A stretch of 14,006 nucleotides of DNA from Methanosarcinales archaeon. Lineage in GTDB: Archaea > Halobacteriota > Syntropharchaeia > Alkanophagales > Methanospirareceae. Shown here piece by piece: positions 1-7,293 of the stretch (its first letter is position 1; every line of letters starts with the position of its first letter). A model generated the notes under the pieces. The model worked only from the letters and a program-made list of their open reading frames with translations. It was not told the DNA's origin and did not search any database. The translations under genes were made by a program, and so were the position numbers. The DNA is taken from positions 1 to 14,006 of the forward strand of contig JAENXH010000019.1 of assembly GCA_016649585.1 (NCBI GenBank), read 5' to 3'.

Positions 1-316
1 CCTCGGTCACCTAACCACCCTTTCATCTTCATCCTGACCCTAAGCAGACCTGCTAACTCCCTATGGTAATTTCCCGTTTTTGGGCCGCGTTTATTTACGG
101 TATATCCATCCCCATAGAGACATCGAACTTCCCCAAGTATGTGGAGGGTCGTCGTTAGCATATCCCACCACTGGTTCGCTTTCGCTTCGGGCTGAAGACT
201 GCCTCAGGCTCTTCAGATTCCCCCTCACGAGGGACACCCTGCCGTTGACTTCTGCACCGATACGGGAGGAGGGATTTTAACCCTCGGGCTGATTAGGCTA
301 CAAGGCACAGACTCAC
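1..316 (-). mobile_element. Group II intron, 5' part (domain I), truncated by window edge
   Basis: Read on the minus strand, this stretch has no convincing coding frame but resembles domain I of a bacterial-type (chloroplast-like) group II intron. Recognisable pieces in order are AGCCTAATCAG near 300-285, AGAAGTCAACGGCAGGGTGT near 255-235 followed by GAATCTGAAGAGCC, CGAAGCGAAAGCGAAC near 190-175, ATGCTAACGACGACC near 160-145 and GGATATACCGTAA near 105-92. The intron would start near 316 at GTGAG, close to the GUGYG consensus; the exact 5' splice site is uncertain by several bases. The catalytic domain V and any reverse transcriptase/maturase lie beyond the left edge, so mobility cannot be judged. 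Recognition rests on remembered conserved sequence, not on a covariance search. RNase P and SRP RNA were considered and fit worse. Confidence 0.7.
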
Positions 317-353
317 CCGATCTGAAACCCGATCAAGTTCATCTGTGGGGAAG

Positions 354-361
354 AGTATAAA
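354..361 (-). promoter_or_regulatory. Possible TATA box upstream of the intron RNA
   Basis: The minus strand reads TTTATACT here. A start about 25 bases downstream would fall near 330, just before the inferred intron 5' end near 316. This could mean that the intron RNA is transcribed from its own promoter in this intergenic setting and not from a host gene. The rest of 317-544 holds no gene that I can support. Confidence 0.3.
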
Positions 362-509
362 GCGGGAATTGTCAGCGATCTCTTGAAGTGGAGAGAAGAG
401 TGTAGGGGCTGTTGAAGCATTATGTATGTATAGAATGACTATTTGATAATTGCCTTTTGAATCGAATAAAAGAGCTAACTGGAATAAAGAATAAACTCAC
501 GCGTGCTAG

Positions 510-528
510 AAAAATAAAAAAATAAAAA
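510..528 (-). terminator. T-rich transcription terminator after the cytochrome gene
   Basis: On the minus strand, immediately after the cytochrome stop codon, the sequence becomes three consecutive T-runs (TTTTTATTTTTTTATTTTT). Archaeal RNA polymerase terminates at such T-runs without needing a hairpin, so this is a likely 3' end for the cytochrome transcript. Confidence 0.55.
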
Positions 529-544
529 GGGTTGATTTAGTTAG

Positions 545-1174
545 CTATGGATGCATATCCGGTGGATGGCAGATATTACACGTTTCTTCCGTAGCTTCTA
601 TGTCGTGGTCGTTGTGACACGCCACACACTCATAGCCAGTATAATCAGGGTTCTCGTAACCACTGTACTCACCAACCGGATGTTCGGTATGTCTGATTGC
701 GGACGCTCTGGTCCCATCATGGCATTTAGCGCAGGAAATGTCAACACCTGAGATAGTTTCCGCCATCTCAACATTGCGTTCTTCATGGCATTCCATACAC
801 CATTCGCTTTTTGGAGATGCTGGCGGTTTCTCTTCAATGTGCTGTGCCAGTTCCTCGAAAGCTTCGTCTGAACTCTTCCCTTCCATCATCCCTTCAACAA
901 TCATCGCTTCAGCGTGATGAGTAGCGTGACCCATATACATGAACATTTCCTCGACTGGCGGGTGTGAGTGATGACAATCGTGACAATTTACGCCCTCATG
1001 CACTGATTCCTCCAAGGAGTCGTAAAAGGGCTGCATTTCATGACAGTTCTTACCGCAACTCTCCGGTTTCGTCATCTCTTCCATCATTACAGGCATTACA
1101 ATCGCCGCACCACCGACGACTCCAACAGTGATCACCACGACCAATGCGACAATAACCTTCTCAGCTGTTTCCAT
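545..1174 (-). CDS. Membrane-anchored multihaem cytochrome c, NapC/NirT/NrfH type
   Basis: The 209-residue protein has one N-terminal membrane anchor (about residues 6-30) and then a haem-rich domain expected outside the membrane. Five canonical CXXCH haem sites are at residues 64-68, 126-130, 148-152, 183-187 and 199-203. A sixth candidate at 40-45 reads CGKNCH followed by EM, a CX3CH variant where NapC/NrfH proteins normally carry CXXCHEM or similar. The anchor plus first-haem HEM pattern suggests a quinol- or methanophenazine-oxidising electron shuttle; the role is inferred from family. The start is firm: AGAGGAGGA lies at 1181-1189 a few bases before ATG. The gene stands alone, with a T-rich terminator after it and A/T-rich promoter-like DNA upstream (about 1199-1220). 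In an ANME-like archaeon it could feed electrons to outer cytochromes, but no partner is in the window. Confidence 0.88.
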   Translation of the reverse strand: METAEKVIVALVVVITVGVVGGAAIVMPVMMEEMTKPESCGKNCHEMQPFYDSLEESVHEGVNCHDCHHSHPPVEEMFMYMGHATHHAEAMIVEGMMEGKSSDEAFEELAQHIEEKPPASPKSEWCMECHEERNVEMAETISGVDISCAKCHDGTRASAIRHTEHPVGEYSGYENPDYTGYECVACHNDHDIEATEETCNICHPPDMHP

Positions 1175-1292
1175 TTCTATTCCTCCTCTTGTCCTATTCT
1201 TTTTTATATCTTAAAAAGGATACACTTATCTCTGTTTGAACATGCAGCATATAAAGGTTTCGCTTTTTTACATCGCGGGAAAAATTAGAAAG

Positions 1293-1300
1293 CTTTATAT
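1293..1300 (+). promoter_or_regulatory. TATA box of the Yip1-like gene
   Basis: CTTTATAT preceded by a purine-rich stretch (AGAAAG) resembles an archaeal BRE/TATA element. A start about 25 bases downstream falls near 1320-1325, only a few bases before the ATG at 1328. Together with the lack of a Shine-Dalgarno sequence this suggests a leaderless or almost leaderless mRNA. Confidence 0.55.
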
Positions 1301-1327
1301 AGTGTGACCTACTGCTAAGTATATACT

Positions 1328-1894
1328 ATGTTACTGATGGATGTGTTGGAAAGGATTCGCAGGTTCTTGTTCCATCCTACGAAGGAGTTTACGGCATCTA
1401 AGGATGAGACGCTTGGCGATGCTGCCAGATATTACGTCCCCTTATTGACGATTGTTGCAGCAATTGTTGCTGTTGCGGTGACTGCGGTGGTGTTGATACT
1501 AGGGGTAGTTGGGATATCGGGAATCGGTAAATTCGCACCTCTGCTTGGCGTAGGGGCCTTTGTGGGCATAATCGCCGTAGGAATACTTGCAGTCCTCTAC
1601 ATCGCTGTATGGCTCCATATCTGGGTGTACCTGCTTGGCGGTAGAAAGGGGCTAACGCAGACAGTGAAGGCGGTTACGTTTGGCGTAACACCAATTTTAA
1701 TATTGTGGTGGCTTCCGGGACCGAATGTTCTCCTCGCTCCGATATGGGCACTCATTTTAGTAATCCTCGGTGTGATGGTACTCCACGAGCTATCTCAGAA
1801 GACTGCAATCTTCGCAGTAATTCTTGCAATCCTTGTACCTTTGGTACTGGTCGGAATTGTCGCCGCCGCAGTTGTTTTACCAATGCTGCTCTGA
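1328..1894 (+). CDS. Yip1-domain-like integral membrane protein
   Basis: The 188-residue protein is almost entirely hydrophobic. A short cytosolic N-terminus contains FLFHPTKEF, the kind of motif seen at the start of prokaryotic Yip1/DUF1282 family proteins, and is followed by about five membrane segments (roughly residues 35-65, 70-100, 113-128, 130-152 and 160-187). Between the second and third is a conserved-looking polar stretch, LGGRKGLTQTVKAVTFG, also typical of the family. The biochemical function of the prokaryotic family is not established, and I assign none. The ATG at 1328 is chosen because the TATA box at 1293-1300 places transcription initiation right before it; a second ATG nine bases later is possible. 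The gene is monocistronic and ends 22 bases from the 3' end of the convergent mcm gene. Confidence 0.75.
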   Translation: MLLMDVLERIRRFLFHPTKEFTASKDETLGDAARYYVPLLTIVAAIVAVAVTAVVLILGVVGISGIGKFAPLLGVGAFVGIIAVGILAVLYIAVWLHIWVYLLGGRKGLTQTVKAVTFGVTPILILWWLPGPNVLLAPIWALILVILGVMVLHELSQKTAIFAVILAILVPLVLVGIVAAAVVLPMLL

Positions 1895-1916
1895 TGCTCA
1901 GAACTGCTCTTCTATC

Positions 1917-4022
1917 CTATCTCACGAACTTAATCACACCGCTTCCCGGCGAAAACAGTATCCCATCGCGTTTCATCACGTCTATTATCTCCTCAACCTT
2001 GTCTCTTTCCATTCCTTCCTCCTCTGCGAGGTCAAGCACCTCATCTATTGGTATTTCCTCGCCGTAATCCTTCTCCAACTCCTTTATTATCTCCCTTATA
2101 GACCTTGCACGGTCCCTCCTGGATTTGGTTGTACCTGCGGCAACCCAATCAACGTCAAGCTTGCCCGTCTCAGGATCAACAAAAACCTGCTTCAAACAGA
2201 AAGTGACCACTCTGATCACCTGCTCTGCATCCTCAGCGGTTATTGTATCGCTTAACCGTGTTCTTGCCCGCGCCTCGCCTAATCTAATCAGCGCTTCTAA
2301 CTGCCGTGCCGTTATAGGGACGGGTGCCTCCTCATCTTCATAGCCCTGCCTGCGGAGCCCGATATAGAACCCTGAAATTTTCTTCTTCGCTTCCTCACTC
2401 ATCACGGGAAATACATTCCGCTTACTCCACGCGACGTATTTCCGCAACAATTCTTTGGGTACTTCCGGCTTCAGCGCCTCTACCTGCTCCCGGAAACGCT
2501 CCTTCCACTCCTCGTCCATCTTCCCACCATGCTCAAACCGTGCAAGCAGTTCCCCCGCATAATGTGTCTCTATTATATGCTCCGCCGTCTTCGTGTCCCG
2601 CTCTTCACTTGGTAGGTCAATCATGGTATAAATGAGGTCGAATCGTGACAACAGCGTCGGAGGCATATTTATCTGCTTTGAAATCGGATCGTATTTGTTA
2701 AACCGGCCTCCTATAGGATTTGCAGCAGCTAACAAAGAGCATCTCGAATTTAACCTCGCCATTATTCCTGCTTTAGCGATAGAAACCGTTTGCTGCTCCA
2801 TCGCCTCGTGGAGTGCATCCCGGTCCTCCTTCTTCATCTTGTCTATCTCATCCACCGCCGCTATCCCTTTGTCCGCGAGCACCAGAGCACCTGCCTCTAA
2901 CGTCCATCTCCCTTCTCCAAACTCATCCCTAACTGCGGCAGCGGTAAGTCCTGCGGCAGAACTGCTCTTCCCACCGGTGTATAAGCCACGAGGTGCTAAC
3001 TTCACCAAGTAGGTGAGCAATTGACTCTTTGCAACTCCCGGATCACCAACGAGAAGCACGTGTATATCTCCTCGTACCCTTGACTCATCAGGCAGCTCCT
3101 TTGGGACACCGGAGAACAATTGTAGGACCATTGCCTCTTTTATCTCGTCGTAACCGTATATGGAGGGTGAAATGCTTTTTACGAGCTTCTCATACACATC
3201 TGGCTGATCCTTCAACTCCATTATTGCACGCTCGTCCTCGTCCGTTATCCCAATCTCTTCGAACACCTCCTCTTTGAGTTCCAGCGAATTGCCGTCAAGA
3301 TAGATATCGAAGAAGAGCTTCTTCCCAAATTGGGTTACCCGCTGATACGACCTGAGAATACCGGTGACAATTACCCGATCGCCGGGAGCTACTTCGCCGG
3401 AGATGTCGTCTTCCAGATTGACGTCTAATGCTTGCGGTAATTCACCGCCCCTTAATTCCTCCGGGGACTCCTGTAACCGTACCTTTTGCGCGTTTACGAA
3501 TTTTGACTTATCAACCCTTAATAAGAATCGCTGTACCTTTCTCCCGCATCCACCATCCTCTTGTGGGCATTCGTAAGGTTCTTTGAATTGGCTCCCAGCT
3601 TGCGCCATCGAAAAGATATGGTGGCAAAAAGGGCATTCAAATGCCGCCTCGACTATTTTCGGTCTCACCTCGGTCGCTTTTGTGACCAACCCTTCTATGC
3701 TTACCAGCTTACCGATATAGTTGCTTCTAATATCCCTGATCTTCACCTTTCTCTGAAGCTTTATTACACGCAGATTAGCTTCGTCGAGAGTAACACCGGT
3801 AGGAATATCCATCTCTCGTAAAGTCCGTGTTGCGGATTCGAGTATTACATCGGGGTCATCCAAAAGCATATCTGCAATATTAGAGTCATATATATCCATC
3901 TCAGAGAATTTAACGAGCAAACTACGTTTTTCGGGATAAGAATTCGAGAGTTCTATGATGTCGTCCCAATAATACCGCTTCAGAAAGTCTTCCCATTTCT
4001 CCGTCACCAAGTCTTGCACCAT
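1917..4022 (-). CDS. mcm: Replicative DNA helicase MCM
   Basis: This 701-residue protein is the ring-forming 3'-5' helicase that unwinds DNA at the archaeal replication fork. The N-terminal DNA-binding half carries a zinc-binding site with C130, C133, C152 and C159 in an OB fold. The AAA+ ATPase core has Walker A GDPGVAKSQ (326-334), a Walker B segment GIAAVDEIDK (386-395), sensor 1 AAANP (432-436) and an arginine finger in LLSRFDLI (R460). A C-terminal winged helix follows at about 640-701. Length and motif order are those of a complete archaeal MCM with no sign of an intein or frameshift. The start ATG lies about 40 bases after an A/T-rich TATA-like element on the minus strand; no strong Shine-Dalgarno is seen. 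It is divergently transcribed from the HAD gene and convergent with the Yip1-like gene. No GINS or primase gene adjoins it here. Confidence 0.97.
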   Translation of the reverse strand: MVQDLVTEKWEDFLKRYYWDDIIELSNSYPEKRSLLVKFSEMDIYDSNIADMLLDDPDVILESATRTLREMDIPTGVTLDEANLRVIKLQRKVKIRDIRSNYIGKLVSIEGLVTKATEVRPKIVEAAFECPFCHHIFSMAQAGSQFKEPYECPQEDGGCGRKVQRFLLRVDKSKFVNAQKVRLQESPEELRGGELPQALDVNLEDDISGEVAPGDRVIVTGILRSYQRVTQFGKKLFFDIYLDGNSLELKEEVFEEIGITDEDERAIMELKDQPDVYEKLVKSISPSIYGYDEIKEAMVLQLFSGVPKELPDESRVRGDIHVLLVGDPGVAKSQLLTYLVKLAPRGLYTGGKSSSAAGLTAAAVRDEFGEGRWTLEAGALVLADKGIAAVDEIDKMKKEDRDALHEAMEQQTVSIAKAGIMARLNSRCSLLAAANPIGGRFNKYDPISKQINMPPTLLSRFDLIYTMIDLPSEERDTKTAEHIIETHYAGELLARFEHGGKMDEEWKERFREQVEALKPEVPKELLRKYVAWSKRNVFPVMSEEAKKKISGFYIGLRRQGYEDEEAPVPITARQLEALIRLGEARARTRLSDTITAEDAEQVIRVVTFCLKQVFVDPETGKLDVDWVAAGTTKSRRDRARSIREIIKELEKDYGEEIPIDEVLDLAEEEGMERDKVEEIIDVMKRDGILFSPGSGVIKFVR

Positions 4023-4063
4023 TTTATCTCTGTATCTGAATGAACCTGTAAGTTACTTCATTG

Positions 4064-4072
4064 TATTTATAT
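4064..4072 (-). promoter_or_regulatory. TATA box of mcm
   Basis: The minus strand reads ATATAAATA. Initiation about 25 bases downstream would give a short leader of roughly 15-20 bases before the mcm ATG at 4022. The site shares the 4023-4166 spacer with the divergent promoter of the HAD gene. Confidence 0.5.
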
Positions 4073-4113
4073 TAGCATTAGCCTTTGTACCCATCGTAGT
4101 ATACTTCAACGAT

Positions 4114-4123
4114 ACTTTTAAAA
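4114..4123 (+). promoter_or_regulatory. TATA box of the HAD/marker-2/cofH group
   Basis: ACTTTTAAAA lies on the plus strand, giving an expected transcription start near 4143-4148. That start leaves a leader of about 20 bases containing AAGGAGAGGG in front of the ATG at 4167, or makes the ATG at 4143 leaderless. It is probably the main promoter for the three genes up to 7087. Confidence 0.5.
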
Positions 4124-4166
4124 TCGGGGATAAATAAGAAGGATGGAAGGGAAAAAAGGAGAGGGA

Positions 4167-4973
4167 ATGTTAAGCTTAGCAGTCGTCTTTGATGGTGCAG
4201 GCGTTATATATGCGCCCTTCAGGATTATAAAAGACATGGAGAGGGGGGTGACAAAGCGCAGCAGGGTCTCGGGAATAACGTGTACCGACAGGCTTGGAAG
4301 TGGTGCGATGGTGGTTTTGAAGACACGCTACGAAGAAACGATGGAGAAAGAAGACCCCTCTAATTTCTTATCGGATTTAATGAAGGCGAAAAAAATCGAA
4401 AGTAAGGTTATATATAAAAGAGAAGGAGTGAGCGATGAGGAAGTGCTGGGTGCAATTTTGAGGGATAAAAGCGTCAACCTGGGAGATGTTCATGAGGCGG
4501 TGTCTCTGTTGAGGTGCTGTGACATTCTTCCGGTACTGGGAATAGGATTGATCGTGGATATGGTAAAAGAGACGATCCGATATGTAATTGCAGGTGGTAT
4601 AAATCTTTTTCCCGGAACGCTCAAACTGTTTAAAGAATTACGTGAGTTGGGTGTTCAGACTTTTATTGCATCTGGTGATAGAATAGAGAGTGAAGAGATG
4701 GCGATGTATTTACCCGACGTGCCGCCGGAAAATATTTTTGGAACGATGAAGCCGGAGGATAAGAGGGAATTGGTGGGGAAGTTGAAGGATGAATATAAGG
4801 TAATGATGGTAGGTGACGATAGGAATGATTATCTTGCAATGCGAGAGGCAGATATTGCGGTATTATCATTACAAGAAGCAGCAGATAGACCAAAAGAGGT
4901 TTTTGATGTTGCAGATCTTAGGATAAGGGATATAGTAGAAATAAGGGGAATAATAAAAGAGATGCAGGTATAA
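4167..4973 (+). CDS. HAD-superfamily protein, soluble P-type-ATPase-like
   Basis: Using the ATG at 4167, the protein has 268 residues. The HAD motifs are present in order: motif I VVFDGAG with nucleophile D9, motif II S169 in FIASGDR, motif III lysine K195 in MKPEDK, and motif IV GDDRND (216-221) followed by YLAMREADIAV. Motif I resembles DKTGT of P-type ATPases, because the residue two after the nucleophile is Ala and not the general-acid Asp of phosphatases; motifs III-IV also look P-type-like. The protein is soluble, and its substrate is unknown. ATG 4167 is preferred since GGAG at 4158-4161 sits at good spacing and motif I is normally near the N-terminus; ATG 4143 would add eight residues. 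It lies six bases before the marker-2 gene, suggesting a shared transcript and perhaps a linked role in methanogen cofactor chemistry (inference). Confidence 0.82.
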   Translation: MLSLAVVFDGAGVIYAPFRIIKDMERGVTKRSRVSGITCTDRLGSGAMVVLKTRYEETMEKEDPSNFLSDLMKAKKIESKVIYKREGVSDEEVLGAILRDKSVNLGDVHEAVSLLRCCDILPVLGIGLIVDMVKETIRYVIAGGINLFPGTLKLFKELRELGVQTFIASGDRIESEEMAMYLPDVPPENIFGTMKPEDKRELVGKLKDEYKVMMVGDDRNDYLAMREADIAVLSLQEAADRPKEVFDVADLRIRDIVEIRGIIKEMQV

Positions 4974-4979
4974 ATAAAA

Positions 4980-5999
4980 ATGGTAAGCTCGAGAGAGGAA
5001 ATAGATCTGGAATCGCTGGCTGAGGAACTAAGAAACTTTGAAGGCGTGAAGCGAAAAAGGGCTATAAACGATCTTGTAAAAAGGCTGGGTGATTCTGATA
5101 AAGTAGGAGATCGGACGATAACGGGCTTTGGCGAGGATGCCGCGGTGCTTAAAATTGACGATAATAATTGCATTTTACTTGCTGTGGACGGCATCTGGGG
5201 TAAATTGTTGAGTGCAGACCCCTGGTGGGCGGGCTATTGCGCCGTGCTTGTGAATGTGAACGACATAGCGGCGATGGGCGGCACACCTTTAGCAATGGTG
5301 AATCTGGCATCAACGCAGAATAAGGATGTATGCCTGGAACTGGGAAGAGGGATGGAAGACGGCGTGAAAAAATTCGGCGTGCCCATGGTAGGGGGGCATT
5401 TACATCCGGACACTGTTTATGATGCACTTGACGTTGGTATAGTGGGAACGGTAAAACGGGATAGTATTATATTTTCAAGTGGTGCGAAACCAGGTGACAG
5501 GGTACTGGTTGCGATTGACCTTGATGGCAGAGTATCTCCAAACTACAATCTGGCATGGGACACCACAACGAAAAAGTCTCCGGCAGTGATAAAAAAACAA
5601 TTGGAGACCATGGTGAAGATAGGGGAGAGAAAGTTAGCAACCGCGGGGAAAGACATAAGCAATCCCGGCACGTTAGGCACGCTTGGAATGTTACTCGAGT
5701 CTTCAGGTGTAGGAGCGCTTGTAGAGCCGACTAAGGTGCCAAGACCGGATGCGAAAGAAATATCTTTTGCGCAGTGGTTAAAGATGTATCCAGGAACTGG
5801 TTTTGTGCTCACGGTCGAGACTGAGGAAAAAGGAGCGGAATGTATAAAAATATTCCAGGACGCAGAGATAGCGGCTTCTATCATAGGTGAGGTGGATGCG
5901 AGCAAGAAATTGCGGATAACAAATGGTGAAGAGACAGCAACGGTATTCGACTTTAACAGAGAGATAATAACGGGAATAGTGAGTATAGAGAAAGGCTAA
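4980..5999 (+). CDS. Methanogenesis marker 2-type protein (AIR synthase-like)
   Basis: The 339-residue protein has the two-domain fold signature of the AIR synthase (PurM)/selenophosphate synthetase/HypE superfamily: FGEDAAV (50-56) for phosphate/Mg-ATP binding, NVNDIAAMGGTP (92-103), GGHLHPD (138-144) and the domain-linking GAKPGDRVLVAID (168-180). The overall sequence matches what I recall of the methanogen-restricted branch called methanogenesis marker protein 2, whose reaction is not established. By superfamily it probably uses ATP to activate an acyl or amide group. The ATG at 4980 follows the preceding stop by six bases in an A-rich stretch with no Shine-Dalgarno, so translation may be coupled to the HAD gene. 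It is not PurM itself: the neighbours are not purine genes, and the glycine-rich loops differ from the GGETAEMP of PurM. Confidence 0.88.
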   Translation: MVSSREEIDLESLAEELRNFEGVKRKRAINDLVKRLGDSDKVGDRTITGFGEDAAVLKIDDNNCILLAVDGIWGKLLSADPWWAGYCAVLVNVNDIAAMGGTPLAMVNLASTQNKDVCLELGRGMEDGVKKFGVPMVGGHLHPDTVYDALDVGIVGTVKRDSIIFSSGAKPGDRVLVAIDLDGRVSPNYNLAWDTTTKKSPAVIKKQLETMVKIGERKLATAGKDISNPGTLGTLGMLLESSGVGALVEPTKVPRPDAKEISFAQWLKMYPGTGFVLTVETEEKGAECIKIFQDAEIAASIIGEVDASKKLRITNGEETATVFDFNREIITGIVSIEKG

Positions 6000-6019
6000 G
6001 CATACTCCACGTCAAACAC

Positions 6020-7087
6020 ATGAAAGACGATTTTGATTTTGATGCGCTATACGAGAAAATAAGAGCGGGTAGAGTTGAGCGAGAGGATGCGATATGTTTA
6101 GCACATAATCCTTTTTATTTGTTCTGCATTGCAGATGAGTTGCGGAAGGAGAAGAACGGCGATGTTGTTACCTATGTGGTGAACAGGAACATAAACTTCA
6201 CAAACATCTGCGTGGGTGCGTGTAAGTTTTGTGCTTTTCGGGACGAGAAGGAGAGAGGATATGTGTTGGGTATGGATGCGATTTTGAGTAAGGTTGAAGA
6301 AGCGGTGAATACCGAGGCAACGGAGATCTGTATTCAAGGCGGTTTGCACCCCGATCTCGTGGTGGATGACTATTGTGAAATTATTGAGGTCATAAAATCG
6401 CATTTTGATGTGCATATACACGCATATTCGCCGATGGAGATTTGCCATATAGCAAAAAATTCCGGACTGAACGAAGCGGAGGTACTGAAAGAATTAAAAA
6501 ATGCGGGTTTGGATTCTATGCCGGGAACGGCCGCGGAAATACTTGACGATTCTATAAGAGAGATAATCTGCCCTGAGAAGCTAAAAACAGAGAAATGGGT
6601 AGAGGTAATAAAAACCGCGCATCGGTTGGGAATTCCATCAACGGCAACAATTCTGTACGGGCATATAGAATCATTGGAGGACAGAATAGATCACATATTA
6701 AAGATACTGGCGATCCAAAGGGAGACAGGCGGATTTACCGAGTTTGTACCGTTGAAGTTCATGCAAAAGAACAATGAATTGGGACGAATGGTGAAGCGAC
6801 CCCTTTCCTTTTTAGAAGATGCAATTGTCCATGCGCTTGCCCGGGTTATTCTCCATCCATACTGCACCAATCTCCAGGTATCTTGGGTGAAGTTGGGTGT
6901 GAGCGATGCACAGAAGATGCTTTATTTTGGTGTAAATGACATGGGTGGGACGTTAATGGAAGAGAACATCTCACGGTTATCAGGTTCGCCGGCGGGTGAG
7001 TATATGAGTCCAGAGGACTTCGAGCGGGTCATAAAGGACGCGGGGAGAACACCTAAGAGAAGAGATACGTTGTATGAATTGTTATAA
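6020..7087 (+). CDS. cofH: F420 deazaflavin (FO) synthase subunit 2, CofH
   Basis: CofH is a radical-SAM enzyme that joins the hydroxybenzyl part of tyrosine to 5-amino-6-(D-ribitylamino)uracil; CofG then closes the product to FO, the chromophore of F420. The 355-residue protein shows the radical-SAM cluster motif CX3CX2C at C64, C68 and C71 inside NINFTNICVGACKFCAF. It is followed by the CofH/MqnE-type signatures IQGGLHPD (about 114-121), HAYSPMEI (about 134-141) and SMPGTAAEIL (about 166-175). This sequence style separates it from CofG. The related menaquinone enzymes MqnC and MqnE are the main alternatives, but the methanogen context and closeness to remembered CofH sequences favour CofH. 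No cofG is visible nearby. The gene starts 20 bases after the marker-2 stop without a clear ribosome binding site. Confidence 0.9.
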   Translation: MKDDFDFDALYEKIRAGRVEREDAICLAHNPFYLFCIADELRKEKNGDVVTYVVNRNINFTNICVGACKFCAFRDEKERGYVLGMDAILSKVEEAVNTEATEICIQGGLHPDLVVDDYCEIIEVIKSHFDVHIHAYSPMEICHIAKNSGLNEAEVLKELKNAGLDSMPGTAAEILDDSIREIICPEKLKTEKWVEVIKTAHRLGIPSTATILYGHIESLEDRIDHILKILAIQRETGGFTEFVPLKFMQKNNELGRMVKRPLSFLEDAIVHALARVILHPYCTNLQVSWVKLGVSDAQKMLYFGVNDMGGTLMEENISRLSGSPAGEYMSPEDFERVIKDAGRTPKRRDTLYELL

Positions 7088-7137
7088 CTAAACTCCCATC
7101 CGGTGATGATAAAAGCAAAAATAAAGGAGTGCGGGAA

Positions 7138-7145
7138 TTTTTTTT
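7138..7145 (+). terminator. T-run terminator after cofH
   Basis: Eight consecutive T residues follow GCGGGAA about 50 bases after the cofH stop codon. This is a plausible archaeal T-run termination site that ends the HAD/marker-2/cofH transcript before the next cassette. Confidence 0.45.
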
Positions 7146-7195
7146 GGATTTATTAGAAAGCAAAGGAGCGGCGGAGGGAAGATACTTATTCACCC

Positions 7196-7203
7196 CATAT
7201 AAA
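7196..7203 (+). promoter_or_regulatory. Possible TATA box of the DUF2178-XRE-GNAT cassette
   Basis: CATATAAA on the plus strand would place transcription initiation near 7222-7230, within the first inverted repeat described at 7217-7264. A second possible element, TTTACATAAAG at 7257-7267, would start transcription near 7290. I cannot decide between them from sequence. Confidence 0.4.
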
Positions 7204-7216
7204 GCCACAACATATT

Positions 7217-7264
7217 TACATAATAGAAGGTTTTATGTACTCTAAGTATGTATACGTTTACATA
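7217..7264 (+). promoter_or_regulatory. Cluster of inverted TACATA half-sites, candidate operator
   Basis: Four copies of the half-site TACATA occur in 48 bases: forward at 7217-7222, inverted (TATGTA) at 7234-7239, inverted at 7247-7252 and forward at 7259-7264. The last pair forms an 18-base near-palindrome, TATGTATACGTTTACATA, with two mismatching positions; the first pair forms TACATAA-N9-TTATGTA. The cluster sits between a possible TATA box and the translation start of an operon that encodes its own XRE repressor, which is the usual place for an autoregulatory operator. The assignment to that regulator is inference. Confidence 0.45.
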
Positions 7265-7293
7265 AAGTAAAATGAGCTATAGGGGTGATGAAG

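Noticed and set aside
80..280. 66-codon open frame on the plus strand
   Set aside because: It lies antisense to the intron RNA, has no ribosome binding site and no protein-like composition.
317..345. Direct repeat GATCGGGT near the intron 5' end as a target-site duplication
   Set aside because: Group II introns retrohome without target duplications, and the 8-base repeat is short enough to be chance.
1..350. RNase P RNA, SRP RNA or rRNA fragment
   Set aside because: Neither strand shows the conserved cores of these RNAs, while the minus strand matches several group II intron domain I segments.
598..837. Alternative reading frames inside the cytochrome gene
   Set aside because: The cytochrome frame has six haem motifs and a good ribosome binding site; the other frames are shadows.
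1705..2255. Plus-strand frames across the 3' ends of the Yip1-like gene and mcm
   Set aside because: They are antisense to mcm, which has all family motifs, and look like low-complexity shadow translations.
7103..7109. C/D-box small RNA (GTGATGA at 7103 and again at 7285)
   Set aside because: No CTGA D box occurs at a suitable distance, and the second copy is part of a Shine-Dalgarno context.
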